DNA of 64,000 bases from Lepidurus packardi (GCA_023053545.1 JAKZAN010000001.1:4732565-4796564); one strand, 5' to 3'; shown: positions 20,711 through 33,272, numbered from the stretch's first letter. The notes: a model not told the origin generated them from the sequence alone. Numbers and translations are program-made.

Positions 20711-22746
20711 ACGTTAGGCTATTGCAACCCCATCTTTCCAGTTTTTCCAGACCGCCGCAATCCGCCGCAAGCCGCGGCAACTCGCATAAAAGCGGGTTTA
20801 GGCATGTTGTAGGAGTTGGCTTAAAAGCAGCAAAACACATAAACCAACAGTGTTGCACGTGATCTGTATATTTCTCCCCATGCTTTGCCGCGGCTGACGC
20901 CCGAGGGTGCTTAGAACCAAAAGAATAAATATTATGTGTTCAGTATGGTTTTTGACAACTGAGAAATAAAACGGAATGGATATTGATATGACTAAAAACG
21001 TACAGCGAAAGTTGAATGTTACCCCAACAGCCTCATCCTTTGTTGTTTAGTAACAAGTTTTAACTAAGAAGACCATTGCCCGAATTATGCTTTTAATTAA
21101 TACCTTAAGTAAAAAATAAAAACCTTAAATACAAAAAATAAAGGACGAGAAGTTCGAAACTTTTCTTTGGGAACGTATGATGCTGCTGCTGACTTTTTTC
21201 TTCGTTCCATTCTTCTTGTAAGACACCAAGTATGACTGGTAAACTTATTACTTATGGTGTAACGAATATTACTTTGACCCATAGAATTTCCGGAGCTCTA
21301 AAATAGGAAAGCATTTTTTTCGTGACGGCCATATCGAGAGTTTCAAAGCGTATGATCGTATCCTTGATAAATGTATGCCCCGGAAAGAAAGGGAATGTTG
21401 TATTTGTGTAAGGATGTGTATTCGTATTAATTAACCTTGGTGTTGGGGGATTCTGTTTGGTATTTGACGTAAGTCTGTGATCTGACCTTATTCTACTTGT
21501 ACTTGTACTGTTGATTGACCGCACTCGGACGACTTATTGTTGTATTGTACTTTCTATATTTGCGTCCTGAACTACCCGTATATAAGCTCCTACGGTTTCG
21601 AATACAGTCAGTTTATATTTGCTTAAACAATGGTTTTGGGAAAAAAGGTTCCTGTGTTGTGCTTTACTGAATAGACCAGCGGTTTGTTTGGACTGCTGCA
21701 TTATAGCTAATTATCAAAGTTAGGCAGCAACCATGATTAACTTATAAATGAGCTACATGACGCTTGCCTTAGATCACAAGAATTACAATGACAAATGTAG
21801 GGCGTTTAGATTTGTTAAAGGAACTTGTTTTACTAGACTACTTTTTACAAGACCTCGAGTAGATTGTGTGATTGCTCGAAGAAATCTGTGCTTGTACCTA
21901 TCCTGAATCCAAAAAGTTTTTATCCGCCTGAGGTAATCTCTAGAGAATTGGAGGCTGTATACAGCAAGTCAAGGAAGTGATCAGCTTACGCCAAGGGTAG
22001 CATAATTAAGGAATACTACTGTAGGAAACTGTTTTGGGCAAAATAAGATTGTTTTGATTGTTTGGGCCGAGTGGATTCGGTCTTGGCACAACGGTAAGAT
22101 CCTGCAAGTTTATTCAAACTATTCTTCGGTTAAATTGGTCAGTAATCTACATCAGCGTCTAATCAAGACTGGGTGCTTGGCGGATTCGATTATATTAACA
22201 AGAGAACGCGCGTGAGACCTCAAGGGCCATTGGACCCGAAGAAGAAGAGGAACGTTTATAAAACGTTTGATCGGAATGTGCAGAATGGCTAAACAATATA
22301 CAAAAGGAAATGTACAGTCAGAAGCAAACGGTGTGAATGAAAGAGAAAGGAGAAGTCGGAAGTCTGATCTGATACTTGATTTTTGGCATCTTGGAAGTGA
22401 GCTGTACGTGGTCAGCTATAATTGTGTAGGGATTGTTCTTTACACTACTACGTATGGAGGAACACCGTCGGCTATCTAGTGTCTTCCGCCTTCTATGCAA
22501 CGCTATGTTTTAAGCCACATAACATTACATTCTTCGTATAAAAGCTAATAATCTTATTATAGCCAAATTTGCAAAACAGGTAAGAAGTGTAAAAGCAATG
22601 AGCAGATGCGGGCACTAGCAAAAATAAGGAAAAATCTCAAAATAGTTAGAAAAGATTTTGTAGACGTTGCTACTTCCTGTCAAAGTCGATCGGGAGTTAT
22701 GAGCTTTTGGTTTTCGTGGACCGTCGGAACGTGGGAAGAAAAGACA
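20711..22746. other. Left outer arm of the inverted-repeat element, diverged, no gene
   Basis: This stretch matches 33273-36008 in reverse only in patches, for example the CACGTGATC...CATGCTTTGCCGC region and the segment around 21140-21300. No convincing coding region was seen. Confidence 0.6.
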
Positions 22747-24388
22747 GGAAGGGAATACACGGTGAGCTAACTTACCGACTTCGAAGAATAAGCAGCTTCT
22801 ATAAGCATGGGTTAATGTTGTATTAATATAGTCTAAGTGTCTTTATTCTGTATGGCAAGCAAAATTCACTCGTTACACAGGGTTAAAGTAATCACGGATC
22901 AAAAGTAAAAACTCGACTTTACTGTTCGCACTCTGGTACACGACTTGCCTTTTCTAGCTCTCGTACGTGACTCATCCTACTACCACAGTATTTATTTTTT
23001 CAAACGTAGTCTACCTGGGTACAACTTTTTCCGAGGTTTGCGAAATGTGCTTATTTGTCAACTTGCGCTTCAGTTAATGAGAATTAGGGTGTCTACACGG
23101 GGTTTAATGGAAATTAACCAATGTTCTTAGAACTTGAAACAATCTCAAGAATTGGAAAGCTTAATCGATGGCTAAAATTTAATTCAGGTTCGCAACGAGA
23201 TGTTTATTGAACTCATGGAGAAGGATTGGGCGTCTTTTTCACCTTTATTTGGACTTCATTTGGAAAAAAACTAGAATAAATGAGCCCAGTTTGGATTTGA
23301 TATGGCCCGCCAAAAAGAAGTACAGATGAAAACCCAACAGAAGTGAGTAAAATTCTCAAAATATTTACCACTCTGAAATAAAAACTCGAAATGTGGTCCG
23401 TTTTCGCCGTTTATTGACACGACAGAGAGAATAGACGTAGATTGTTTGCAGAAGTCGGTCAAAAGTCTTCCAAGTATCCTCCACCCCCTATTTTCGCGGT
23501 ATTGGTATGGGAAGGTCCTGAAGAACGAAAGAAGCAAAAGTGAAGGACATTTATTTTGATCGCAAGAATTAAAATGAAAAGACAATGAAAGTGTTGGGCT
23601 TTTTAGATTATAGTTAAAGGAACTTGTTTTACTTGGCTACTTTTACAAGAGCTTGCGTAGATTGCGTGAGCGCTGGCGAAGAATTACATCTTTTGCCTAT
23701 GCTGATTCCACTTTATATATCCGCAAGAGATAATCTCCTATATAGGGTATTGGAGGCTGTTCTACGAAAAGTCTAGGAAGTGCTAGCCAAGTTAAGTCAA
23801 TAGGCCCTTCTAAGGAATAAGTATAAAGGAACACAATAAGAAAGTCAACATAGAAGACAACTCATAAGGGGTCCAAAGAGGGCAACTTAGAATTTCCGAT
23901 TAGGGAATTCTGGAACCGGTGTTGCTGAAGCAAATTTTTTTCATAGCTTAAGTTTATGACCAGTTGATTTGGCGTAAGTTATCTTCGTATTAGTTATTAC
24001 AGTAGCATATATTGTATATAAGTAGTTATCTTTGTATATAGCTTCTTTATCAGTACCGGTTCTTACAATTCTTATTCTTATTTGTATCAGTTCTTATTTA
24101 TTTGATAGCATTTTTTTAAAACAGTAAACAGAAAAGACACATAGCCCATCAGCTATGTAGTGTCTTCTTCTATCAACACTATTAAACCGCATGGCAAATT
24201 CTTCATATAAGCCAAATTTGGAAGACAAAGTTTGAGGTAGAAAAGCCTAAAAACAAGTAGTGGGTGCGGGGCAATAGCAAAAGTAAGGAAGATTCTGGAA
24301 AAAGCAGAAAAGATTGTGTAGCCTACGTACCGTGGGAAGAGAAGACAGGAAGGGAGTACACGGTGAGCAGTACTGACTTTTTGCCTAA

Positions 24389-24450
24389 AAGCCTAAACCC
24401 GGAGCGACTAGGCGGCAAAACCTCGAAAAGCCGAAACCCGGAGCGACTAT
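24389..24450. repeat. Short direct repeat in the arm
   Basis: AAACCCGGAGCGACTA occurs twice, about 40 bp apart, in this arm and again as its mirror in the right arm near 31570-31630. Confidence 0.7.
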
Positions 24451-24951
24451 AGGCAACCACCTAGCAGTCTACAAAGTTGTATTTAGTTTTTTTTAGTTGA
24501 AAAGAGTGCTGACATGTCAGTTATTAAGCTTTTTTGTATGTACAGTAGTTGCTTCTGGTTACCTTTTTTGTTATGCACACTTCCGTGGCCGCTGTAATAA
24601 TGCTGTGACCGCATAATGCCTATTAAAATATGCCTGAAAAAATAAAAATTACTTTGTAAAATAAAAAAAATATTTTTCTTGTTTAATTGTATATTTCTGC
24701 AATGTTCTAAAAAAATTCAAATTTCAAAACACAACACAACACAATGAAATGGAATTCACAACAATTCAAAGTGCTTGCGGGTCCCACTCAGCGATGACAC
24801 GGTTACCGAGTGTACTGATATTAATATTCCAATACATCTCAGTCGTGTCACGGTGTGTGGTACCCCTTTTTACCTTCACACCCATAAACTCAATTCACAA
24901 CCATACATCGAATTCACAATCATAAATACAATTCAGCTTGAAAACTTAAAT

Positions 24952-25110
24952 CACAACTTTGCTGAATATAATTGCTGATGTATAACTCGCAGATTATTTG
25001 GAAACACGAATCACAACTTTGCTGCATATAGCTGCGTTCTGCGAGTAAGACTATCAGACTTCGTGGAAACTAAAAATCACAACTTTGCTGCACATAGCTG
25101 CACCCTGCGA
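24952..25110. repeat. Threefold subterminal repeat, left arm
   Basis: AATCACAACTTTGCTG occurs three times about 57-65 bp apart, each followed by an ATATAGCTGC-like block and a CTGCGAGTAA-like block. The mirror image lies at about 30920-31075 in the right arm. Repeats like these near a transposase gene can be transposase binding sites; this is inference. Confidence 0.75.
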
Positions 25111-25200
25111 GTAAAACTCCCAAACTACCTTTGACTACCTTGACACTTATTGACATGAATACGGCAATAAAATGCGAAGTCAATCAAAAAATTGCTATTG

Positions 25201-28185
25201 CTAATTAGTATTGCTTTGCGAAATGCAAAGCAATACTACATTATCCCTTTCATTAACACAGACAAGGCATATGTACTGAATATCATGTAAGTCGTCCATT
25301 GGTATACTATTTAGGCATAAATCTGGCTGCTGCTTGTGAGCGCAAGTTATATGAAACCAAGACTTACACACGCTGCAACAAACCCAAGTAATATCATCAT
25401 CAAGGTCGTCATCAGGATCGTTTCGTTTGCTGCAACCAGCGCAGAGTTGCGGTACGATGTCATCTAAAACGTCGGATGGCTGATCGCTAAATCCATGTCT
25501 TAGAAAGACATTCGATGGTTTGTTATTGTACGGCTTGCGCGTCCGATGAAATTCTCTTTGAGGTATAAATTTGGCATTAGAACGGACGTCAGTTAATTTC
25601 TCGAACGTCTCTTTTACTATCTTTTCCTCTGGTGGTCTACTGTTAACAAGTCTTGCTGTAGCCACAAGAATCTCCAAATCACGGATGGCTCCAGGATCAG
25701 TTGTTAACGTATTAAGAATCTCGCGCAAGTCTCTACGAATGTTTGCCAAGGAAACGGCTGGCGGTTTAGTTGTTCTAGCTAACTTTTCTAGCTGGGCATT
25801 TTCAGCGATCTGTTGCTCTACTAATGCCGCTCCTATGACACGTGAATGACGCAGATTGTCACTTAAAACTGGGGTAACTCTATGGATATGCTTGCAGACG
25901 AAATGATAGTTATAAAAATCGTCACACGAGCACCAAAATACTTCCCTGCAAGCTCCGCAAAATCCACATCTATTAATGCCGATTCCGATCAAAAGCTTAT
26001 GTTGTAATTCTTCTTTTGTTCCTTCATGAAGGCGACAACGACCTGGTAAACGATCATGGCCAACATGAGTTAGGCAACATGTAACCTCAATTCTTTTTGT
26101 AAGGTGCCATACTTGCGCAATTATAAAGCTGGTACAACGGACACCCGTACAACAAGACTTTAGTCGCTTCAAGGCACGTTTGCCTGTACCCCGATTTTTA
26201 TACGAGAAAGAGCGATTGCACACGTAGGTTGTTATACTGTAACTAGTGCACTTCCGAGCTCCCCTTCGATTACGGAAACTAACACAAGCATTTCTTTCGA
26301 TCTCTGTTTTCCACGACATGAAACTGTTCTCGTTGGAAAAACTGAATTTCTCTAGCTGGCAGGACAAACCATGTTTATTGTTAACATGCTTAACATAAGA
26401 CGTCAGATGTGACAGCTTCTCTTCACAGCCAGGGTGATAGCAAATTATTCTTGGTTTCTGTTCGAGCTTTCTCTTTTTTCTAGCAACGTTACAGAATTCG
26501 TCGTCAGAATCGATGACTAAAGTACTGCAATTAATGGTATCAGCAGACACGCTACCACTAACACTGCTCTGAAACGCAGAATTTATTACTGGGTCGTAAG
26601 TCGGCTCTGACTGATCTAACTCGACTAAGATGTCCAATTGCTGCTTGTCAACTGAAATCACGTTTAAGGAATGCTCCTTGTCTACCGGGCCAATTAAGGG
26701 GATCTCCTCAGAAGTACGTGTTTCTTCTAATTCAAGAGAATGAACTAATTCTACATGACGGGTGAGCATGTCTGTTCTAGAAAACTGCAAACTACACTGT
26801 GGGCACTCAAAACTAGACTTGCTACATCTTTTCTTTTCTATATGCAACTTCAAATTGCTCTTCCTTGTGAAAACGGTTTTACAGTCTTCGCAAATAAAGC
26901 CCTTAGATCCTTGCTCGGCAAGCAGAATCTGACTAGAGCTTTGTTTTCCTAGTTGAAACTTGCAGCGCTTGTTTTTAATGTGATTCTCCAAATTTTGATT
27001 TGTTTTGAACGTAGTTTCACATCCCTTGCACGAAAATTTTGAAGGCCCTTGCTTGGTATGAGATACTACTCTGCCTGACTTCACACCAGGTGTTTTACCA
27101 TTCGATGAAATGGCTTTAGTGACATTTTCTTCGTGCTCTCCATTATTTGCGGCAAAAGCTTTTGGGACAGACAATTCAAAATCTGAGCTTGAATTTTCAT
27201 GCGAGAACGACTCGCGAAGCCCTGAACTAACAGCGCTACTACTATTTTGCATAGAGCTGCAAAAAGAAACTGCAACAGGTGTTATCACATTTGCAGTTTC
27301 AATTGGATGACTGGGAATAACTGACGCAGTTTCTACCACATCAAGAACCGGAAGAGTGCAGTTCTCTGACAAAAAGAGGGGTGACTGACTAGCACGCTCA
27401 ATCACAGGCACAAAATGATTGGGATTCCAGAATGTTGGAGGGACTAAACGTCCATTTTCCTTCTTCGTGAAGTTTGCCAAAAGCCCAGTCCACAAAATTC
27501 GAATAGTTTCAGAGGAAACGGCACCGCTTGGTGAAAACGTCTCGTTTAAAAAATTCGCTTGATGAGATGCTCTGATTCCATCCGCTTTCGGATAAACTGA
27601 CTCCACGGCTATCTTACAAACATTAGCCAAAGCTGGGAATGCAATAATGCTCGAATATTCCCGATCCCTGGCGTGTTCCATGGAATAGTACTTAAAACAG
27701 TCTTCCGCCGGTGGAATACCTGTAGGGCACACTGAGTCAACGCCCGTGAATTTAACACGGTCGAAATGGAATCCTGAGTACTCGACTAGGGTTCCAATTT
27801 GTTTCATCGAGAGGTATCCTGCCGACTCCCTGGAGTACAACTCATAATTGGTTGCTAATTCGACCACAACTCGGCAGCGCAACTCAACGGCATGCCTTTG
27901 GTTGCCGAACAAAGACAAAGAAGCGGAATTGTAGAAACAATTCCCATCTCCATTGCTGCACAAAGCTAAACATTCGCTCAAACGCTCGGGCAAAGTACTG
28001 GAAGCAGTTGTGTCAATTTGGTCAATATTAAAACTCTGAGATTGCCATATTGCCATACGCTTCGGGAGAGGGTAAGCATCGAACTCTGTTTTCTTTGAAA
28101 AACACGCCTGCCTAAACTTCTCAAAATGTTCGTTACTAATCAGTATGGGCGCTCTTGAAGAACTATCGTAGGCCGACGCAGGCAA
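25201..28185 (-). CDS. OTU / C2H2 / FLYWCH-like / SWIM / PHD protein of a Mutator-like element (catalytic core deleted)
   Basis: A single open frame of 994 residues. Residues about 70-262 form an OTU cysteine protease fold with NGDGNCFYNS (D80, C83) and HFVP (H257). C2H2/C2HC fingers lie at 386-408, 432-454, 461-482 and 582-605. Residues about 634-735 resemble the FAR1/FLYWCH-type DNA-binding module of Mutator-like transposases (TTYVCNRSF, GKRALKRLKSC, THVGHDRLPGRCRLH). The frame then jumps to a SWIM finger (C752, C754, C764, H766), so the DDE transposase domain expected between them is missing. The end carries a PHD-type finger from CAGCSKRND to YICLVC (915-976). It could still bind DNA and cleave ubiquitin chains, but it cannot transpose alone. 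Confidence 0.8.
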   Translation of the reverse strand: MPASAYDSSSRAPILISNEHFEKFRQACFSKKTEFDAYPLPKRMAIWQSQSFNIDQIDTTASSTLPERLSECLALCSNGDGNCFYNSASLSLFGNQRHAVELRCRVVVELATNYELYSRESAGYLSMKQIGTLVEYSGFHFDRVKFTGVDSVCPTGIPPAEDCFKYYSMEHARDREYSSIIAFPALANVCKIAVESVYPKADGIRASHQANFLNETFSPSGAVSSETIRILWTGLLANFTKKENGRLVPPTFWNPNHFVPVIERASQSPLFLSENCTLPVLDVVETASVIPSHPIETANVITPVAVSFCSSMQNSSSAVSSGLRESFSHENSSSDFELSVPKAFAANNGEHEENVTKAISSNGKTPGVKSGRVVSHTKQGPSKFSCKGCETTFKTNQNLENHIKNKRCKFQLGKQSSSQILLAEQGSKGFICEDCKTVFTRKSNLKLHIEKKRCSKSSFECPQCSLQFSRTDMLTRHVELVHSLELEETRTSEEIPLIGPVDKEHSLNVISVDKQQLDILVELDQSEPTYDPVINSAFQSSVSGSVSADTINCSTLVIDSDDEFCNVARKKRKLEQKPRIICYHPGCEEKLSHLTSYVKHVNNKHGLSCQLEKFSFSNENSFMSWKTEIERNACVSFRNRRGARKCTSYSITTYVCNRSFSYKNRGTGKRALKRLKSCCTGVRCTSFIIAQVWHLTKRIEVTCCLTHVGHDRLPGRCRLHEGTKEELQHKLLIGIGINRCGFCGACREVFWCSCDDFYNYHFVCKHIHRVTPVLSDNLRHSRVIGAALVEQQIAENAQLEKLARTTKPPAVSLANIRRDLREILNTLTTDPGAIRDLEILVATARLVNSRPPEEKIVKETFEKLTDVRSNAKFIPQREFHRTRKPYNNKPSNVFLRHGFSDQPSDVLDDIVPQLCAGCSKRNDPDDDLDDDITWVCCSVCKSWFHITCAHKQQPDLCLNSIPMDDLHDIQYICLVCVNERDNVVLLCISQSNTN

Positions 28186-28211
28186 ATTTGCTCTACGTTC
28201 AAGATCGCGTA
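28186..28211. other. Centre of the inverted repeat
   Basis: A short unique stretch between the ATG of the left gene and the point where OTU-encoding sequence begins in the right gene. It is the likely joint where the two copies fused. Confidence 0.6.
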
Positions 28212-30819
28212 GACAATTTTTTGGACTGGGGATTTCAGGGGGTGCTCGAGGTCAAAAAGTGGACGTTTAGTCCCTACACCTAACTGGAATCCCATTCATT
28301 TTGTACCTTTGTTAGAGCGCGAGCGTGCGAGTCAATCTCCCGTCCTTTTGTCAGAGAATTGCTGTAGGCCTACTCTGCCCGTTGTTGATTTTGTAGAAGC
28401 TGCATCAGAAATTTTCGATCACCCAGTTGAAGCTGCAAGTGTGGCAGCACCTGTAGTTAACTTATGCAGTTCTATGCAAAATAGTAGTACCGCCACTAGT
28501 TCAGGGCTTCGCGAGTCGTTCTCCCATGAAAATTCAGGCTCAAGGTTGGGATTGTCAGTCCCTAAAGCTGTTGTCGCTAAAAATGGAGAGCACGAAGGAA
28601 ATGTCACAAAAGGCATTTCATCGAATGATAATAAAACACCTCGTGCAAAGCTAGGCAGAGCAGACTCCCATAATAAGCAAGGGCATGCAAAATTTTCGTG
28701 CACGGGATGTGCAACAACGTTTAAAACAAATCAAAATTTGGAGAATCACATTAAGAACCAGCGCTGTAAGCTTCAGCTAGAAAAACAAAGCTCTAGTCAA
28801 ATTCTTCCTGTGGACCAAGGATCTCAAGGCTTTACATGTGAAGACTGTAAAACTGTTTTTACAAGGAAGAACAATTTGAAGGTACATGTAGAAAAGAAAA
28901 GGTGCCATGTGTCTAGATTTCAATGCCTGCAATGTAGTTTGCAATTTACTAGAAAAGACCTGCTCACCCGTCATGTAGACGTAGTTCATTCTCTTGTATT
29001 AGAAGAAACAAGTACTTTCGAGGAGATCCCCTTAATTGCCCCGGTAGACAAGGAGCAGCAGTCTTTAACCGTGTTTTCAGTGGACAAGCAGCAATTGCCT
29101 AGCTTAGTCGAGTTAGATCAGTCAGAGCTGATTCATGACCCAGTAGTACATTCTGCGTCTCAGAGCAGTGGTAGTGATAGCGTTGCCAAAGATTATTCTT
29201 TAGACATGATTTCAGGTAACACACAGCAATTGCATACCTTAGTCGAGTTAGATCAGTCAGAGCCGACTTATGACCCCGTAACAAGTTCTGCGTCTCAGAG
29301 CAGTGTTAGTGATGGTAGTGTGTCTGCTGATACCATTAATTGCAGTACTTTAGTCACCGATTCTGACGATGAATTCTGTAGCGTTGCTAGAAAAAAGAGA
29401 AAGCTCGAACAGCAACCAAGAATAGTTTGCTATTACCCTGGTTGTGAAGCGAAGCTGTCACGTCTGACGTCTTATGTTGAGCATGCTAACAGTCATGGTT
29501 TGTCCTGCAAGCTAGACGAACTCAGTTTTACTGACGAGAACAGTTTCTTGTCATGGAAAACAGAGATAGAAAGAAGTGCATGTGTTAGTTTTCGTAATAG
29601 AAGGGGAGCTCGAAAGTGCACTAGTTACAGTACAACAACCTACGTGTGCAATCGCTCTTTCTTGTATAAAAATGAGGGTACGGGCAAACGTGCCCTGAAA
29701 CGACTAAAATCTTGTCGTACAGATGTTTATTGTACCAGCTTTATAATTGCGCAAGTATGGCACCTTACAAAAAGAATTGATGTTACATGTTGCCTAACTC
29801 ATGTTGGCCATGATCGTTTACCAGGACGTTGTCGCCTTCATAAAGAAACAAAACAAGAATTACAACAGAAGCTTTTTATCGGAATCCCTAAACGCAAAAT
29901 TGTTGAGAGTTGTATGGCAGAAACCATCATCGGTGATAGACTTTCTAGGGATCAGGCCGTTACCATGAAAGATCTGCATAACTTAGCTCAGAAAAACCCG
30001 AGTGTCTTCCGGAAACATAAGATCGATTCTGAGAGCGTTGACTTGTGGGTCAAACAAATGGCAACAGAGGAATATAATCCGGTATTTCTGTATAAAAAGC
30101 AAAATGTTGCAGATGAAGGTGTCTGCAAGCATATCCATAGAGTTACCCCAGTTTTAAGTGACAATCTGCGTCATTCACGTGTCATAGGAGCGGCATTAGT
30201 AGAGCAACAGATCGCTGAAAATGCCCAGCTAGAAAAGTTAGCTAGAACAACTAAACCGCCAGCCGTTTCCTTGGCAAACATTCGTAGAGACTTGCGCGAG
30301 ATTCTTAATACGTTAACAACTGATCCTGGAGCCATCCGTGATTTGGAGATTCTTGTGGCTACAGCAAGACTTGTTAACAGTAGACCACCAGAGGAAAAGA
30401 TAGTAAAAGAGACGTTCGAGAAATTAACTGACGTCCGTTCTAATGCCAAATTTATACCTCAAAGAGAATTTCATCGGACGCGCAAGCCGTACAATAACAA
30501 ACCATCGAATGTCTTTCTAAGACATGGATTTAGCGATCAGCCATCCGACGTTTTAGATGACATCGTACCGCAACTCTGCGCTGGTTGCAGCAAACGAAAC
30601 GATCCTGATGACGACCTTGATGATGATATTACTTGGGTTTGTTGCAGCGTGTGTAAGTCTTGGTTTCATATAACTTGCGCTCACAAGCAGCAGCCAGATT
30701 TATGCCTAAATAGTATACCAATGGACGACTTACATGATATTCAGTACATATGCCTTGTCTGTGTTAATGAAAGGGATAATGTAGTATTGCTTTGCATTTC
30801 GCAAAGCAATACTAATTAG
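28212..30819 (+). pseudogene. Second Mutator-like protein gene, 5' truncated, catalytic core deleted
   Basis: Homology to the left gene starts within the last part of the OTU domain (WTGDFRG...GRLVP, then HFVPLLE). The OTU Cys and Asp are therefore absent and no ATG precedes the homology; the frame is open from there to 30819. C2H2 fingers (FSCTGCATTF, FTCEDCKTVF, FQCLQCSLQF) and the FAR1/FLYWCH-like module are kept. It extends further into the transposase than the left copy (IVESCMAETIIGDRLSRDQA, SVDLWVKQM, VFLYKKQNV), then jumps to VCKHIHRV, losing the DDE domain and half of the SWIM finger. From 30121 to the end it is the same as the left copy, including the PHD finger. Protein-level difference in the middle is much greater than in the 3' part. 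Confidence 0.8.
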
Positions 30820-33272
30820 CAATAGCAATTTTTTGATTGACTTCGCATTTTATTGCCGTATTCATGTCAATAAGTGTCAAGGTAGTCAAAGGTAGTTTGG
30901 GAGTTTTACTCGCAGGGTGCAGCTATGTGCAGCAAAGTTGTGATTTTTAGTTTCCACGAAGTCTGATAGTCTTACTCGCAGAACGCAGCTATATGCAGCA
31001 AAGTTGTGATTCGTGTTTCCAAATAATCTGCGAGTTATACATCAGCAATTATATTCAGCAAAGTTGTGATTTAAGTTTTCAAGCTGAATTGTATTTATGA
31101 TTGTGAATTCGATGTATGGTTGTGAATTGAGTTTATGGGTGTGAAGGTAAAAAGGGGTACCACACACCGTGACACGACTGAGATGTATTGGAATATTAAT
31201 ATCAGTACACTCGGTAACCGTGTCATCGCTGAGTGGGACCCGCAAGCACTTTGAATTGTTGTGAATTCCATTTCATTGTGTTGTGTTGTGTTTTGAAATT
31301 TGAATTTTTTTAGAACATTGCAGAAATATACAATTAAACAAGAAAAATATTTTTTTTATTTTACAAAGTAATTTTTATTTTTTCAGGCATATTTTAATAG
31401 GCATTATGCGGTCACAGCATTATTACAGCGGCCACGGAAGTGTGCATAACAAAAAAGGTAACCAGAAGCAACTACTGTACATACAAAAAAGCTTAATAAC
31501 TGACATGTCAGCACTCTTTTCAACTAAAAAAAACTAAATACAACTTTGTAGACTGCTAGGTGGTTGCCTATAGTCGCTCCGGGTTTCGGCTTTTCGAGGT
31601 TTTGCCGCCTAGTCGCTCCGGGTTTAGGCTTTTAGGCAAAAAGTCAGTACTGCTCACCGTGTACTCCCTTCCTGTCTTCTCTTCCCACGGTACGTAGGCT
31701 ACACAATCTTTTCTGCTTTTTCCAGAATCTTCCTTACTTTTGCTATTGCCCCGCACCCACTACTTGTTTTTAGGCTTTTCTACCTCAAACTTTGTCTTCC
31801 AAATTTGGCTTATATGAAGAATTTGCCATGCGGTTTAATAGTGTTGATAGAAGAAGACACTACATAGCTGATGGGCTATGTGTCTTTTCTGTTTACTGTT
31901 TTAAAAAAATGCTATCAAATAAATAAGAACTGATACAAATAAGAATAAGAATTGTAAGAACCGGTACTGATAAAGAAGCTATATACAAAGATAACTACTT
32001 ATATACAATATATGCTACTGTAATAACTAATACGAAGATAACTTACGCCAAATCAACTGGTCATAAACTTAAGCTATGAAAAAAATTTGCTTCAGCAACA
32101 CCGGTTCCAGAATTCCCTAATCGGAAATTCTAAGTTGCCCTCTTTGGACCCCTTATGAGTTGTCTTCTATGTTGACTTTCTTATTGTGTTCCTTTATACT
32201 TATTCCTTAGAAGGGCCTATTGACTTAACTTGGCTAGCACTTCCTAGACTTTTCGTAGAACAGCCTCCAATACCCTATATAGGAGATTATCTCTTGCGGA
32301 TATATAAAGTGGAATCAGCATAGGCAAAAGATGTAATTCTTCGCCAGCGCTCACGCAATCTACGCAAGCTCTTGTAAAAGTAGCCAAGTAAAACAAGTTC
32401 CTTTAACTATAATCTAAAAAGCCCAACACTTTCATTGTCTTTTCATTTTAATTCTTGCGATCAAAATAAATGTCCTTCACTTTTGCTTCTTTCGTTCTTC
32501 ACGACCTTCCCATACCAATACCGCGAAAATAGGGGGTGGAGGATACTTGGAAGACTTTTGACCGACTTCTGCAAACAATCTACGTCTATTCTCTCTGTCG
32601 TGTCAATAAACGGCGAAAACGGACCACATTTCGAGTTTTTATTTCAGAGTGGTAAATATTTTGAGAATTTTACTCACTTCTGTTGGGTTTTCATCTGTAC
32701 TTCTTTTTGGCGGGCCATATCAAATCCAAACTGGGCTCATTTATTCTAGTTTTTTTCCAAATGAAGTCCAAATAAAGGTGAAAAAGACGCCCAATCCTTC
32801 TCCATGAGTTCAATAAACATCTCGTTGCGAACCTGAATTAAATTTTAGCCATCGATTAAGCTTTCCAATTCTTGAGATTGTTTCAAGTTCTAAGAACATT
32901 GGTTAATTTCCATTAAACCCCGTGTAGACACCCTAATTCTCATTAACTGAAGCGCAAGTTGACAAATAAGCACATTTCGCAAACCTCGGAAAAAGTTGTA
33001 CCCAGGTAGACTACGTTTGAAAAAATAAATACTGTGGTAGTAGGATGAGTCACGTACGAGAGCTAGAAAAGGCAAGTCGTGTACCAGAGTGCGAACAGTA
33101 AAGTCGAGTTTTTACTTTTGATCCGTGATTACTTTAACCCTGTGTAACGAGTGAATTTGCTTGCCATACAGAATAAAGACACTTAGCCTATATTAATACA
33201 ACATTAACCCATGCTTATAGAAGCTGCTTATTCTTCGAAGTCGGTAAGTTAGCTCACCGTGTATTCCCTTCC
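30121..33272. repeat. Right high-identity arm of the inverted repeat
   Basis: Mirror of 22747-25899. A visible difference is FFTTFPYQ at about 32500 where the left arm reads FFRTFPYQ, and the two are otherwise nearly identical. Confidence 0.92.
30920..31075. repeat. Threefold subterminal repeat, right arm
   Basis: Reverse-complement counterpart of the repeat at 24952-25110, seen here as CAGCAAAGTTGTGATT three times. Confidence 0.75.

Larger units (their letters stand above)
22747..25899. repeat. Left high-identity arm (3.15 kb) of the inverted repeat
   Basis: The reverse complement matches 30121-33272 almost base for base. The breakpoints are sharp: at 25899/30121 (GTCTGCAAGC) on the inner side and at 22747/33272 (GTATTCCCTTCC) on the outer side. 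Confidence 0.92.

Noticed and set aside
24264..24452. Short frame in the inverted-repeat arms, the same in both arms
   Set aside because: Conservation is explained by arm identity; the sequence is a direct-repeat region without a domain.
26755..26952. Frames opposite the OTU/zinc-finger genes
   Set aside because: Antisense shadows of the 994-codon gene without independent support.
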